Shown piece after piece: positions 49,525-63,764 of a stretch of DNA of 64,000 nucleotides (position 1 is the stretch's first letter; each line of letters begins with the position of its first letter). A program made the translations under genes and the position numbers. The DNA is from Pseudoscleropodium purum. Taxonomy: Eukaryota; Streptophyta; Bryopsida; Hypnales; Brachytheciaceae. The notes beneath the pieces were generated by a model. The model worked only from the letters and a program-made list of their open reading frames with translations. It was not told the DNA's origin and made no database searches. The stretch spans positions 10,780,173-10,844,172 of the forward strand of contig OZ017798.1 of NCBI GenBank assembly GCA_963969395.1, in the 5' to 3' direction.

Positions 49525-50666
49525 TAATGTAGTTGGTCATCATTAGTAGTGCGGATAGTAATATAGGCTTAGATTATAAAGTTTTTTAATTTACCAAAAT
49601 AATTTGAATTTATAATTTTACAATTAAGGTAGAAGTACCCATTCCCAACTTGTAGGGTGTAGTTATTTCCAACCAAGGTTAAAGAGATTTCCAACCAAAG
49701 CTTGCAATGAGTTTTTTTCTCTATTTCAAAGTTTGGACTAATAAGTTCAAGACACATATCCCAAAGTAGTGAGCAAGAAAGTAGGAAGTAATGAGCAGGA
49801 AAGTAATTCTTGAATGATTGGAATTGGAAGAGTTTAGACATTGACTAAAGCACTTTGCCTCCCTAAATTCATAGTAAATTGATTTCAAACAATAAAATTA
49901 CCAATTTTTTTTCAATTCCTATAATTTCTATTTTTATACATAGGAAAATATTTGTTTTGCCTTGTATTACTCCAAATCATGTCAAAATTTACTTAAGTAG
50001 TTGACTATGGGTGGTTCTACCTTATATAGACTAAAAATTTAGAAAGAATAAATTTACAAAATATTGCAAAAGAAGTGAATTTATGTTAATTGGACAAACT
50101 TCAAACAATTAACTTATGACCTAATGCATCCTTTATGAGGAGATTGAGTTCAAAATGCTAGAAACCTAATGCATCATCAATGAAAGAACAAACTAAAATG
50201 AGGCACTTGAAATGGCTATTAAATTAGCAAATCCTTTCATATTTGAAGACATATAGCCCAATACATTATGGAATCTAAACACATTGTAGATGCAAGAAAG
50301 ATGTTTTAAGGACACAAAACATCATTCAGTGAATGAAAAGAAATGACCGAAAAGATTCAAAAATAATTTTGACTTCAACTTTTTATGAATGATATATTGT
50401 GAACCTTGGTTTATAATAGGATCCTTGGTTGTTAAAAAATTGATAAATCAACTTAATGAGCATCAATGTATAAACTTCAAACTTGACTATAGAATCCTAT
50501 TCTATCATTGATATTGTTTTCTTAAAGTGATATAATCTTTCTATTTCATTATCTTAAAATGTTGTTTTCAATCTAAATAACGTTGTTTTCAATCTTATTT
50601 TTTTTTAAGAGTTGATGTTTTCTACATCAATTACAAGAATTTGATTGATTGTAAGAGTCCAAGATC
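49525..50666. other. AT-rich intergenic DNA and promoter side of the flagellar gene
   Basis: No repeat or gene was resolved. The promoter and leader of the plus-strand flagellar gene must lie in the right part, but no element could be assigned in this AT-rich sequence. Confidence 0.4.
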
Positions 50667-53600
50667 ATGGAAGAACAAATAAATCGAGAACTTGCTACTA
50701 AAGCTGGAAATGAAATACTTAAAACTTTAATTCAAAAAATTGTAAATCCTCCTAATCCAAATGCATGGAAGGTAAGTGGATATCATTATAGTTTATATAA
50801 ATTACTTTTTATATATTTATCAATGTAATGATGCATTATTTTGAAAGATTAAGAGGATTGGTGATGCTTCATGTGAATTTTGATACTACTTAGTGCATAA
50901 CATTTTTTATTTGAATGATAAAAGAACTCTCAAAATGATAATTGTTATAAGTTGTCTCCATGAAGTTTTTCATAATATCAATTAATATTAACATTACATA
51001 ATTTCTAAATCATACATCCTTTGAGTATGTGTAGTATGTAGTGTATCAAAATGTTATTATTTTCTAGTTATTTTTACATGGTTTATAATATATTCTACAT
51101 TACATTTGAATTCACAATGCTTGTATTGAAATAAAAAGGAAATATCATCAATAATTCAATTACAATGAAAAATCAATTTTTTTGAAAATTCATTTTTGAC
51201 CTAAATGATTGTTCAAAATATTTTGAACGGAACTAAGAAAATTAAATCCAATCTGCCATATATACAATTCTCAACATTGATAAAAGCTTCTTAAATTGTA
51301 GACGGATGGTCTTATTGATTGGGTGGCAAAAAGAACAGCAAAGTGGCATCCCATTAGACGACCTCTTCACGACCATAGAAAGACTATTGATTGTATTCCA
51401 TGGGCTCAATTTGCAAGAGCTCATCTTGAACCTCTACCTCGAAAACTTGATGTCCAAAAGAAAATTTTCAAACATTTGAAACAATTTTCTCAAATTCAAG
51501 CACGTACATCAAGTTGGAGAGCTTCAAATGAGGACTCTATGGAAGTTATAGAACAACAACAATCTAAACTCGCTATAGATGAAACTCGTACAAAATTGAG
51601 CATTGAAAATCCTTCTCGTGCTTTAGCAAAAGGCTCAAAAATTGTAACGAAAGTAGAAGTTGAGAATTCACGAATTGCCAATGAAGGTGAGCAGATTGTC
51701 GATGAAATTGAAGTAAATGATGAAGATGTTGTAATTATGGATCAACATGAATTTGATGGTCCCTATGATTTGGGTGGAGTAATCGACGAAGCAAAACAAA
51801 TGGAAGAGGCTCACAAAATGGCTGAGGCTTCAAGATTAGCCCAGGTTGCTTATTTTTAGAAAAAGAATCCAATGTTAATGAATTTATTTGGCTTTTAAAA
51901 TGTTAATTTCACAAAATATGTGATTGTAGATTTTGATTTTAAAACATTGTTTTATTTGTACATAATACATTGAAATCAACTTATTGGATTTGGAACATGA
52001 CATGTTTATTGTACATGGATCAAAGTTGGTACAGGAAAAAATTATTGAAGGGCAGATGTATCCATGGAGGCGATCTTTTAGACAATCGTGGAGACCTCCC
52101 GAGCATAATCATTCTAAAGCTTACTCTAGTCAACCATTTAAACAATCTCAAAAAATGGGATTTTCAAATCGGCTAAAGACTTCACTTTCTACAGTTTTGA
52201 AAGAACCAGGACAAGAATATAAATTATTACCTATTAAAGAACGAGAATCTTGGAGATTACAAATGCCTGCAGCACAATTTATTTTAGTACAAAATTTTCA
52301 AATAATATCAAAATTAAAATTTTTAAGATATTAATATTGATTTATAAAATCATATGTTTTTCATGTCAAAATGTATTTTCAAAACTTTGTTTTTTCAAGA
52401 TATTGTCATTTCTAGATTAGAATTTTAGATTATTTTTTAACAAAATGAAGGTCTCACCTCCAAATTTTAATATTTAATTCAAAATCAATCCATTTTTTCT
52501 ATCAAGAAAGTTTAATACAATTTTGTAATGTGAAGAATTTGAAAAAAAATTAAAATTCTAGAGATAAAATTGATTTATGTCTACTTTAATATACTCTTAA
52601 CAATGGATAATAATACAAATAAACCAATGTTGCATAATTCAATCTATTTATTATATATTTGTTATTTCACAATATTTGTCTTCTTAAAAATTTAAAATTT
52701 AAAAATAAATAAATAAATAGTTCAAAATCTCAACAATTTCAGTGTCCAAATTTCCAAACAAACAAGTTTACGCCATGATTTAAAATAATATCTGTTTAAA
52801 GTATTGCATTATTTTTTTCAAAAATGCTCTTTTAAGCAAGGCAACCTTCAAAAATTGATGCATAATGATTGGTTATATTTAATTCATAGCTAAAAGATAG
52901 AAAAAAAAAAGTTTTTTTCCTTTTGAACCTTTAGTTTTCAATTATATCATTTATTTCAAACTTTCATCATTAAAACTAAGACAAAAGTTATGGTTGTACA
53001 TATTTTTATCCATTAAAATCCAATATAAAAATTTGCAACATTCCAAATCTAGATCTAGATAACTATAAGATTTTCATTTAAGTTCTAATTCACTAATTTA
53101 AGATTTGAATAGACATTTATATATTTATTTTCATTTTATAAATCCAAAAATTATAAAGAGAGATTCTTGGAAAATTGTACATTTGTATTTGATAGTCTAG
53201 GTTAGCATACTCTCTTGAATGATTAGTTAAAGATGGAAAATGTAATTTGGCATATGCTCAAAATAAATAAATTTAATTTAAAATTATAAAGTCTATCTTT
53301 AAAAAAAACTTATCAACTCTAGTTACTTTTATGATATATATTAAAGTCAAAAGTTGTTGGAGGTAAAATTTGGCTTGAATACAACACATCTACACTAATT
53401 TGGGTGCTTGAAAAGGATTTTATTATTCCTTGCACCTAATATAAAAGTGTAAATTAATCTACAATACATCAAATTAATATATGATGTAAAATTATACAAA
53501 TTTTCAAACCAAATTATAGTCTTCTTCAATGTCTAAGTTGAACCCAAAATCCTCACAAAAGGATGTCTAAATTTTTTACCAATTATTGGATATTCCAAAT

Positions 53601-56600
53601 AAATGAGATAAACTGAAGTTTTTCTTGATCTTTAATGTCAAAAAAATTGAAAAAAAATACATCAAATAATCCATATTAAAAGCCCAAGAACTCTCAAATT
53701 CCATTTAAGCTTAAAAGACCTTGAGGCTTAAGATCAAGAAAGTATATGTACTTGAAATATTTTTATATTATCATTTTAACACTCTAAGAGATATATTTTA
53801 AGTTTTGTAATCCTTCGTGATGTCAAATGATTATTAATTTTGATGAAAACCATTGATTTTCTTAGGAATTTAAACTACTTGGAAGAATGATGAGTAAAAT
53901 CAATTACCTTAATAATCCTAGATATTCCAGAAAACCAATACAATTTCAGGTTATATTTCATTATCTTATATCATCTTGTATTTTTTATATTATTTCAAAG
54001 ATTCTTTTAGTTTATTCAAAGACCTTTTTTTACTCAAATTGTATTCATAATTGGCAATACAAATATGCAATTACAATAGGCTTTAGAAATTTATCGACAA
54101 AGAGATCCAAGAAGGCCTCTACCATCTTGGATAGGACCACAAACTAAAGGAATACTACAATATTTTCATTTAGATCCTCCAATTGTTGTTTTCGACGGCT
54201 TTGGTAAAATAATTACCTTCAACTTTATACATGATAATTTTTTATATTATAAATTAATAAAATACTAAAGAATATTTTTATACTTTAAAATTTTTGATAG
54301 ATTAAATACAATAAATTTTTTAATTAATCAAAAACTTTGTAATTCATCTTATACAATTTTTAAGGTTCATTCAAGTCAATATCATTTAATAAATTAAAAA
54401 CTACATTATTATATTCAAAATTCACATTACATATCATTAGTTGTTAATGCCATATTTAACTACTTTTGGACTTTTAAAAGTCTAAAATTAATAATGGTCA
54501 TCAATAGAAAAAAATGATCATTAGGAGATAATGAAAACATTGAGAGATTTATGCAAAACATTGAGAGATCGATACAAAACATCTAAAGATCCATACAAAT
54601 ATTGAGAGATATATACAAACATTGTGGGAACCTCCAATGTTCTCATCGAGAGATCCCACAATGTGTTGTCCAAAATTCACTAAATAGTCTAAAAGTAGTT
54701 AAAGGTGACATATTACAAATCACTTTAAAGATTTTTTTAAATAAATTTTTTATTTATAAAGAACAATAATACAATCATTTATAACAACTTTTGTAGTTAT
54801 TTACATTGATTACTATTATAAAATATAAATGATTTTATTTGTGTAAAATAAAAATAAAATATCATTTACAAATAAATATGAAGACAGATTGGACATAATT
54901 CTATCCTGAATTCTTTTAGGATTGGACATCCAAATATGTTGCCGCTAAGGCTTCTCAAATTTACTGCAGAGCCTGAAAAAGTATATATAGCTCATTTACA
55001 CGTTATGAATAAAAGTCCTTGGAGCCAACGACTTCGGTAATGAATATATAAACTAACGTATAGTTTTGTGCTCAAATAATTTATTGGCATGCAATCTAAC
55101 ATCAATATAGAAGCTATTATTTTATTAACCCCTAAACAACCAAGCTGCATTTTTTGGCAACATAGCAAATTTGGGCAGCTCACTACAAATGGAATTTTAA
55201 TTATTTTCTGCTGAAATTTTCATTAAACATGTGCCCAAGGAATAGCTTCAAGGCCTGACAATTTTCGTAACTTTTGACTACATGGTCAAAAAGTTATTGC
55301 ATGATATGCAATTTTCTTTGTTTTGTGGGCAGCTCAGAAAACTTCTTAAAAAATCACTTTTAAAAAAAACAAAAATTTGAAATTGGTTCTTTAGATTTAT
55401 ATTAGAGTGGGAAGCTTTGAATCATTCCATTTTGATTAATGAGATGAAAGTTATGAGGAGTTTTAGTTTGCGGGTGGGTATGGTTTTCAAACTCCTCGTA
55501 ACTTTCATCTCATTAATCAAAATGGAATGATTCAAAGCTTCCCACTCTAATATAAATCTAAAGAACCAATTTCAAATTTTTGTTTTTTTTAAAAGTGATT
55601 TTTAAAGAAGTTTACTGAGCTACCTGCAGAACAAAGAAAATTGCATATCATGCAATAACTTCTTGACCATGTAGTCAAAAGTTACAAAAATTGTCAGGCC
55701 TTGAAGCTACTCCTTGGGCACATGTTTAGTGAAAACTTCAGCACAAAATAATTAAAACTCCATTTGTAGTGAGCTGCCCAAATTCATTATGTTGCCAAAA
55801 AAATATAGCTTGGTCCTTTAGGTGCTAACTAGTGGTTGGTGCTTGCTATGCTACACATTCATCATTAGAATTTTATAAGAATTTTGAGGTATTAGATAGA
55901 ATGCAGAACAAAAATTTCAATAAATCTTCAAATAAAAATGACTAAAATCTTTGTATAATTTTTTATATAAGTAAGCATATATTGAAATGTACAATAGAAA
56001 TTTATTGAATGATGAATGAAACATATGCAATGGTGAATACTATAAAAGATACACATACATTAGAATGTATTAGAAATTTGACTCTATTGTTACTAAATAT
56101 GGCAACCCAAATTGAAGAATTGAAAAAAAAAACTTATAAATCTCAAAAACTTTGTAAACAACCTCATTGTTGTGGAATCCAAAATTGCTTCAATTGAATA
56201 AATTTCTCAAAATCATTTGGTAGTAGCGATAGAAAATTGAAATCATGAAAGCTCAAAGTTTACAAAAGCACAAAATCATAGAAGTGCAAAGAAGTGTAAA
56301 GCCAAGAGAAGCAATGGATTTGCTACCTCTATAATATCATCCTATGGATCCTCTTTACTTTCACCTTAATTGCAACAACTACATTATTTCTATAAAATCA
56401 CCCTTTGTAAAAAGTGATATTACAGAAGTGACTGCAAACTGCTACTCTATTTCTGTAATATCACATTGTGTGAAAATACGATTTCTATGTATGCATGATT
56501 GAAAATATTTTTATAAAATATTTAAAATAATTATTTTAAAGACTTATTGAAATCATTATCATGCATTCTATTCAAATATATCAAAATTTTACTAATATGT

Positions 56601-59600
56601 GATACAATGAATGCATAGCACAACAAGCATGAGCCCTTAGTATTAATGGTATCGTTTGTGATATTACAAAGGCAGTTATGATTTTCGTAGTATGATAAAT
56701 AATATAAAATTGAGTACAACATCTTTTGACACTCAAAATTTTTTATTTTTTATTTTTGAAAATAGATTTATAAAATCATCAAGTGATGAATTTTTTATAT
56801 CATCAAAAGAAGATCCTTTTCAAGGAAAAATTCTTATATCAGGCATGTATTGTCAATTTGACATCACCTACAAACCCAAAACAACAATTGAGTCTCAAGA
56901 TGAAATTGAAGTTTGCTCTGAAATGGACTCTTGCTTTATTACACTAAAGTCAATAAATCCTTTACCCATTGTGATATTTCCCACGCTCATTGATTTTGGC
57001 TATTGCCTTATAAATCATTCTGTTTCAAGATCTTATAAATACACATGTTTAAGAGTTGGGGCCCATTTTGCAATGCTTGGATTTTGCAACGATTTAGAGT
57101 GGAATTTTATAGAAACTGAATGGACCCAAGATGATAATTGGAAAGGCCTTCGAGATCATTATATTAAAAAAAATTATGTATTATTTGCTCCATTTTTGGC
57201 CCATCCAAGAGAAATCAAACTTAAAGAAAATGACACTCAAGAAATTATTATACTCTTTAGGCCGCCCAAAGTTGGGAAGTTCTCTGGATTATTACAAATT
57301 GAGACATCAACTAGACGACATTGGGAAATTGTTGTTCAAGGCTATGGAGTTGATCTTCAAATAACATGTGATAAATTAGATGGACGTACGTGGAGACCCG
57401 GGGAGTATGAAATAGGTGTTTTATTTGGTGATTGTCAACTTGGAGCTACTATTCATCATTGTGTGTCAATAAAAAATAGTTGTGAAGTTCCAATACGCTT
57501 TTATTGGCGGGTATCAAATGAAGCAAAACTTGCTTCATCAGGCATTGTATTAGAAGAAAAAGAATTTAATTCTGATACTAAAAATTGTTGTGTAGAATTC
57601 CAACGTGAATTTTTACTTAAACCAACATTTGGAGTAATTCCAGCTCTATCTGAAATTGATATTATGATTAGCTTTACACCAACTAAATTTAAATTCTATC
57701 ATCAAATTGCACGTTTATTTATTGACACAAGAGAAGACCATCCTTTATCATCTAATGACTGGAAACTTTTTAGAAACCAACTTTTTATTTTAGAAAATGA
57801 AATAGAAAAGGATGAAAATATTATAAGACATCCATACCGATTTAGTGATGAAGAATTTGCAATCAATAACATTGACAACATGGGAAAAATTTGTAAAATA
57901 TTAGAATTTCCACTAAGTGGGCAAGGAATACAAATAGATGTACAATGCCTACCTCCTCTTATAAATATAGGAGGAGGACTTACAATTGGAGCTGTTCGCA
58001 ATTATAAATTTGTTATTCAAAACAATAGTGCATCAACAATACAATTTTCATGGGAAAGACCCAAAACACCAATTAGCTCTAGTGATTATGACAATTTAAT
58101 TTATTTTCAACCTTGGTCTGGTCAAATTCAAGGAAATGAAAATCAAGAAATTTCAGCTATTGTTAAAGGAAAAAAAGTTGGACCATTTGATCAAGCATAT
58201 GATTGTATTATAACTAATCCAGATGGAGGTAGAAATGGAGGCCAAGTCTCAATAAATCTCCAAATTGTAGGTCATATAAGAGGCCCCATTGTAGCAATGG
58301 TTCCTGCGTTGATTGATTTTGGCCTAATTCAAGTGAGTAATTTACACCCATTCTTTGTGTGTAAGTAGCATGCATGTATACTATAGTTATATTTTATCAA
58401 TATAAGTATGAAATTTTGATTCCATTTATATTTATATTTATAAAAAATTATTTTTATATAATTTTTAGGAAACTATGTTATATATATTAAAATATTTTGC
58501 AAATTTCCTAATAAAATTTCGTAGAATTGATTAGATCTACTAATTATAAATTAAAATATTCTATCATTATGCAAATTAGATTGATAGTACATATGAACGT
58601 GATTTGATTTTGATAAATAAGAGTAATACATGTCGAGCTGCTTTCAAGCTCTATTCAATTCCTGATCCAGAAGGAGAAACTATTTTAATGCCTAGAGACA
58701 AACCAATATCATTGTCATCATATGGTGATGCTCTACAAGTCTTTACGAATGGTGTACCACCATCAAGATCTTCACAACAATTAAAAGATAAAAATAAAAG
58801 ACATTGCCTTGTGGATACTTCAAAGCCTTTGCCTCTAGTCAAAGTTTGTAGACGAGTGTGGTATCCCTCTGGTGTACCATATCCTGAAGATGATTGGCAA
58901 CAAAATCTAGTATTTTATCCAAGCTCTGGAGTGCTTGAAAAAAATGAATCATGTGTTATAAGGGTGTGTTTATAAGTAATCAAAATTTAACATTAGATAT
59001 TTAGTTGATACTACAAATTAGGTAAATAGTAAGAAGTAGAAAATTCCCATGACAAGATTCAATCCTATACGGAAATTAAGCAAGTGATCAAATTTGCATC
59101 ATTGATATTTATATTTTCTACCTAAATTATATATTTATATTATTAATTTGTAAGATTTCATTATCAGAAATTATGTTTATTAAATTCATTTTTATTGAAA
59201 TAACTATGTTGTATAAATTATCAAAAGTTTGAAATATACGATATTTTGTAACTATCACTTATACATAATTGTTTTTTTCTATTGAAATAGGTTGTTTTAA
59301 AAGGAACCAAATGTGGATACATGCGTTTAGCCATTATTTGTGATGTAGAAAGATTGATAGGACAAACGAGTATGGTTGTAGCTAGAGCTGAAATTGATGC
59401 ACCTCGCGCTTGTTTACTTCCACCCATGATAGACTTAGATATTCAATATTTATATTGTGAAATTGAAAGGGAAATTACATTGAAAAATCTACGAGCATTA
59501 CCTGCTTGTTTTAATTGGTGGAGCCAAGATGGCATAGGAGATCACAAATTTGTTAAAATCGATTGGTCTCAAGTTTCAGGAAATATACCACCTTGTGAAG

Positions 59601-62600
59601 AAATAAATCTTACATTTAAATTCAATCCACAAAGGTTAGGTTCTTTTGAATGCATTTTAGTATGTGAAGTGTGGAAACAACAATTTCCACTAGGATTATT
59701 GCTCAAAGCTTACATTGTTGATATTCGTTTGAGTTTTCATATTTTTCGTCCTGAAGTAGAAGATAGGCATCAACTTTCTAGTCAAGGTGTCCGCTTTGAA
59801 AAGATTGAAAAAATACAACAAGAAAGAAAATATGGATGTTGTTCTACAAATGCTAGTCGACGTTATGAAATGCCAACTTTAGACGATCCAATAATTCCAT
59901 GTTTGGACTTTGGACGCGGTAATGTTGTTGGTAAAGTACACACTCTTAAACTTCTTATTCAAAATCATTCTCCTATTCAAGCAAACGTGCAAGTAAGAGT
60001 TATCAATCACGTAAGTGAACCGGAAACATCATTAATAAGAGATGAACTTTGGATGCTTTCAACTTTAACTGGACACTTATCTACGTTAAATCCAAATAGA
60101 CCTGATCCATTTCAATCCGCCATGATCAATAAAGCACGCAATTTTCCTCTTCTTGGTCGACAAGATGAAAATCATTTTCGATTTTTTTCCAGTGCAGGAA
60201 AGTCTATGTTGTGGCGCCGTATTGAAGGTGCAATGCACCAAGCTATGATCAAAGAAGGTCGTTGTATTGGCTTTCTTGTATATCCTTATTCCATGGGCAA
60301 TCTACAATCATGGTCTGAATGGTCTTGTGAAATTGTGTGTTTTAGTACTTTGCCTGGATTTTATAAAGATACTATCGTTGTCAAGGTAAATATTATAATT
60401 TGTCAACTATAAAAAAATAAAATATATATATATATATATATATGAAAATACAAAATAATGAAAAAATAATAATCCATTGTATGTATTAATTGATAGTACT
60501 CAAATCAACATTTAAAGAATTTTTAACTTCAAATCAACAAATTCTCTCTTTATATTTTGTTGAATTTGTTTCTATAAAATTGTTATGTAATGAACAAAAA
60601 TAATCAATATAATATGATGAATGGGCTCAATATGTAGATTGGTCGTTTATCGCCATTTTATTTTCCAGTGGAAATTGAATTGGTAGGAAATCCACTTGTT
60701 TCTAGAAGTACTTATCTTGATCCTTGTGGATTACAAGACAATAAAGTTACACCTGAGCTAGTAATGACATGGAACACAATGCCTGTTGGAAATCCAATTG
60801 TTCGTCAAACATTTTGGATTTATAATTCATCACCATTTAACATGGTAGTTGAATGGAAAATAATGAAAGAAGTAGAACAAAAAGAACAAAAAGAAGAAGG
60901 TGGAGTTATAGAAAAAGAAGGAAAAATAGTCAATGAACATATCAAAGAGGAAAAAACAAAAGACAATAAGGAAATTGAAAAAGAAATAGCTAAAAATGAT
61001 GAAGAAAAAAATGAAGGAGAAACAAAAGAAAGGCATGATGAAGAAGAGATTCTTGGAATAAATGAAGAAATTATTCCTAAATTTCCAAAATTGTGCCATG
61101 TTATTTTTAATATTGAAGAAAATAAAGAAAATACACTCCATTGCATATTGGTTTCAGAAAGAAATGGTGAAGATTGTTGTGTTAAAGTATGTTTTTTGTT
61201 CCCAAATACAAATCAATTTATTCTTCAAAGATTTCAAATAAAAATCAATATAAAATGTATTGAAATTATTCCAATCTAATAAAACTTCAATAGTAATAAT
61301 TGTTAGTTGCATTGCCAAATTCATTGAAAAATGTGAGCATATGATTACATATTACTTCATGAAATAGAAATTGGAAGTAAACTATTACATCAACCAATGT
61401 ATTTAAATTCTATTTAAGAAAATATTGAAGTTTATCATATATGTAATAACATTTATACATGCATAGGTTTGTTTTCAAGAACATTTAGGCATTGATTATC
61501 AAGATCTGATACATGTTACATTTCAAGATTTTTTAGAGCCTTTCATGGAAGACGAACTTCCTCCATTTTGTATAGTACCACAAAAACAAGTATTTATCTC
61601 TATCTTCATTAATCTATTTTCTTAGCCTCAAGGCTACATTGTAGATTTATTTTTCAATTTGTAGATATAATTTTTTAATTTGCAAACTTGATGCCTACAA
61701 ACAGGTAGTATTGGGTCAAAAGAGCTCACAATTTTCAATAACATTTCAATCATCGGAGGCAACTAGTTTCAAAGCAATAATTGTTGGTAGAACAAGAATC
61801 CATGATGGTCAATTTTCAAGAAAATTGGCTGCGCCAAAATTTGAATTTGATAGCACACTTGATAAAATAGACAAACAATACATTTATAGACGTCCATCAA
61901 CCAAACATATATGTGAACATGTTGTTACATATTTTAATAAACGTACCTCGCAATTTCAATCACTATTAGTTCATAAAACATCTCTTGGAGATCATGTTCA
62001 TTTAGAACAACTCAATCAAAAAAAGATTAGTAAAAAAGGAGGAGTGTGGGCTGATTTTGGTAGAAAACACTCAACAGTGCATAGATTGGAACATGATTCT
62101 AATGAAAATTCAGAGGATGGAAATTCAATTGCTGAAGAAGAAATTACAGAAGAAGCAAATTTCTCAATACCAATACTTGATATTCCCGACGATTTAATTA
62201 CAGATTCTTTTATTCCTAATCAAGAAATTGATTTAATAAAACCTTTGCGTGTAACTGTAATTGCTCGCCTACTTGTTCCAAGGTACCAAATAAAAAATTC
62301 AAATATTAATTTATAATTTGTATATTTTAAATTATGTTTTAATCAATGTGATCTTTACAACCAATAAGCACTTAAACATCAATATTGATGTAATTTGGCT
62401 AATGTATCATAATGAGTACAACAACATCAACTTCAAATGGTTGTTTAGAAGAAAGAATTTTAAATATCTTGAATGGTTGTTTTCAAAAGACTTTCACACA
62501 ATAGAAATCAATTGAAATCATTGTATTTTGAGTTTTTAGGAAATGACATTCTTTGATTAATTGCAATTAATTATTATTTTTTAAATTTATAAATAATTGG

Positions 62601-63697
62601 CCTTTTATTTTGTTGAATTGGTTTTTGGAATTTCAAATTAATGATGATTGAATTTATATTTGAAACTTAAGAGAAGTAACTATTTGTATAAATATATTTG
62701 GATTTTTTGCAGGTTGCATTGTAATGTAGATGATTTGCTCAATTTTTTGTTGCTTGGAAGCCTTCCCACAGAGCTAAGATTTGATACAAAGTCTTTGTTT
62801 CTTACTAACACATATTTAGACCGCATTCTATTTTCTATCTCTATTCCTCCACCTTTTTTTGTATATAATGTTCACCATGGCATTATTGAACCAAATAATG
62901 ATGGTTCTGCAATACAAAGATTATCGATATTGAAAGACCCTCAACGAGAAATAGAAGAATCACATTATAGGTTGCCAACCAATTGGAGTTTACAACTAAA
63001 TCTTCGATTTAGGCCCTTTATAGATGAAGGAGATTGGAATCCACAAGATGAAGTTATTGAAAGGGATATTGTGATTTCATTTCAAGATGCCCACCAACAA
63101 GTAAAATGTTCACATTGCACTACTTTATAATGATGCACTAAATTTAATTTCTCATTAGTCTATCGATGCCCCACCCTTAGTTCAAAGGGGGGCCAATTCT
63201 ATTCAACCAAGTCAATCAACAAATATTAGTTTGAGTTGATTAAAATCTAGTAGCTTTCACCTAATCTTGATAGATTCATTAAGTTGAATTGGCTACCCTC
63301 TATGCCAAATGTATGAAAAAAATATAGAATAAAAATACCATGAATATCAAACCTGAGAAAAGATATATGCTTTGAAATCTAAGTTCTAATTCAACAAAAT
63401 GATTTTAAAATAAAGTTTAAAACATTAGCATTTGATGTTTGAAATTCAATTTTCTTTCAAATTTTCTTCCATATTTGTGTGCAGATAATTACTCTTCATG
63501 GGGATGTGAGATTTCCGGAAGTGACTTTGCAAACAGAAACCCTTTGGTTTGGAACTGTTGTTTGTCCAGACTGCGTTTTATGTCAAGATTTCAGCATTTC
63601 AAATACAAGTATTGTTCCTCTTGAATGGCGCATAGTCACCGAACAAAGTCACCAAGATATGATTGAATGCGCTAAACTTGATGGTTTTATAAATTGG
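50667..63697 (+). CDS. DLEC1/CFAP81-type flagellar protein, 14 exons, 3' end outside window
   Basis: Exons are 50667-50771, 51302-51844, 52035-52286, 53866-53949, 54080-54203, 54920-55036, 56766-58332, 58580-58963, 59291-60385, 60638-61186, 61467-61589, 61705-62282, 62713-63100 and 63485-63697 (donor GTAAGG, so more follows outside). About 2040 codons are present, and perhaps 80 remain. Diagnostic stretches include GRMMSKINYLNNPRY, PTLIDFGYCLI, CLDFGRGNVVGKVHTLKLL, WIYNSSPFNMVVEWK, PQKQVVLGQKSSQFSITF and a C-terminal LWFGTVVCPD module. The order and spacing fit DLEC1, a chain of ASH/MSP-like immunoglobulin domains found in cilia and flagella (FAP81 in Chlamydomonas). The likely role is structural in the sperm axoneme. 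All junctions agree in phase except exon 5 to exon 6. The exon 2 donor (GTTGCT) is weak, and the start codon is tentative. Coding sequence is AT-rich, unlike the ELIP gene. Confidence 0.88.
54449..54709. mobile_element. ~260-bp TIR element with internal 22-bp repeats, in flagellar-gene intron
   Basis: The ends are inverted repeats: GCCATATTTAACTACTTTTG on the left and, inward from the right, GTCACCTTTAACTACTTTTA, both followed by GACT. Inside, the word ACATTGAGAGAT with variants recurs about five times at roughly 22-base spacing (54536-54630). These are followed by an inverted pair around ACATTGTGGGA and TCCCACAATGT. It lies in the intron between exons 5 and 6 and encodes nothing. Confidence 0.7.
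55128..55825. mobile_element. 698-bp near-perfect foldback element in flagellar-gene intron
   Basis: The two arms are long reverse complements meeting near base 55475, for example GGAAGCTTTGAATCATTCCA on the left and TGGAATGATTCAAAGCTTCC on the right. The left end is ACCCCTAAACAACCAAGC and the right end, inward, GCACCTAAAGGACCAAGC. TTA precedes it and TAA follows. The arms are much better preserved than those of 1-1273, so this copy is younger. It sits in the intron between exons 6 and 7 (55037-56765). Confidence 0.88.
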
Positions 63698-63764
63698 GTA
63701 AGGATGTGAACTTCCATTGGATGAATTTCATTTTTTCTCACTTGGTGTAATATATCGATCATTA

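Noticed and set aside
51845..51859. Stop shortly after exon 2 of the flagellar gene as the true end of a short protein
   Set aside because: The acceptor at 52034 continues in the same phase and the downstream exons align with the DLEC1 order, so a weak donor at 51845 is the better reading.
60820..61146. Two minus-strand Phe/Ser-rich frames
   Set aside because: They are complements of the Lys/Glu-rich insert of the flagellar gene, so their openness is forced by composition.
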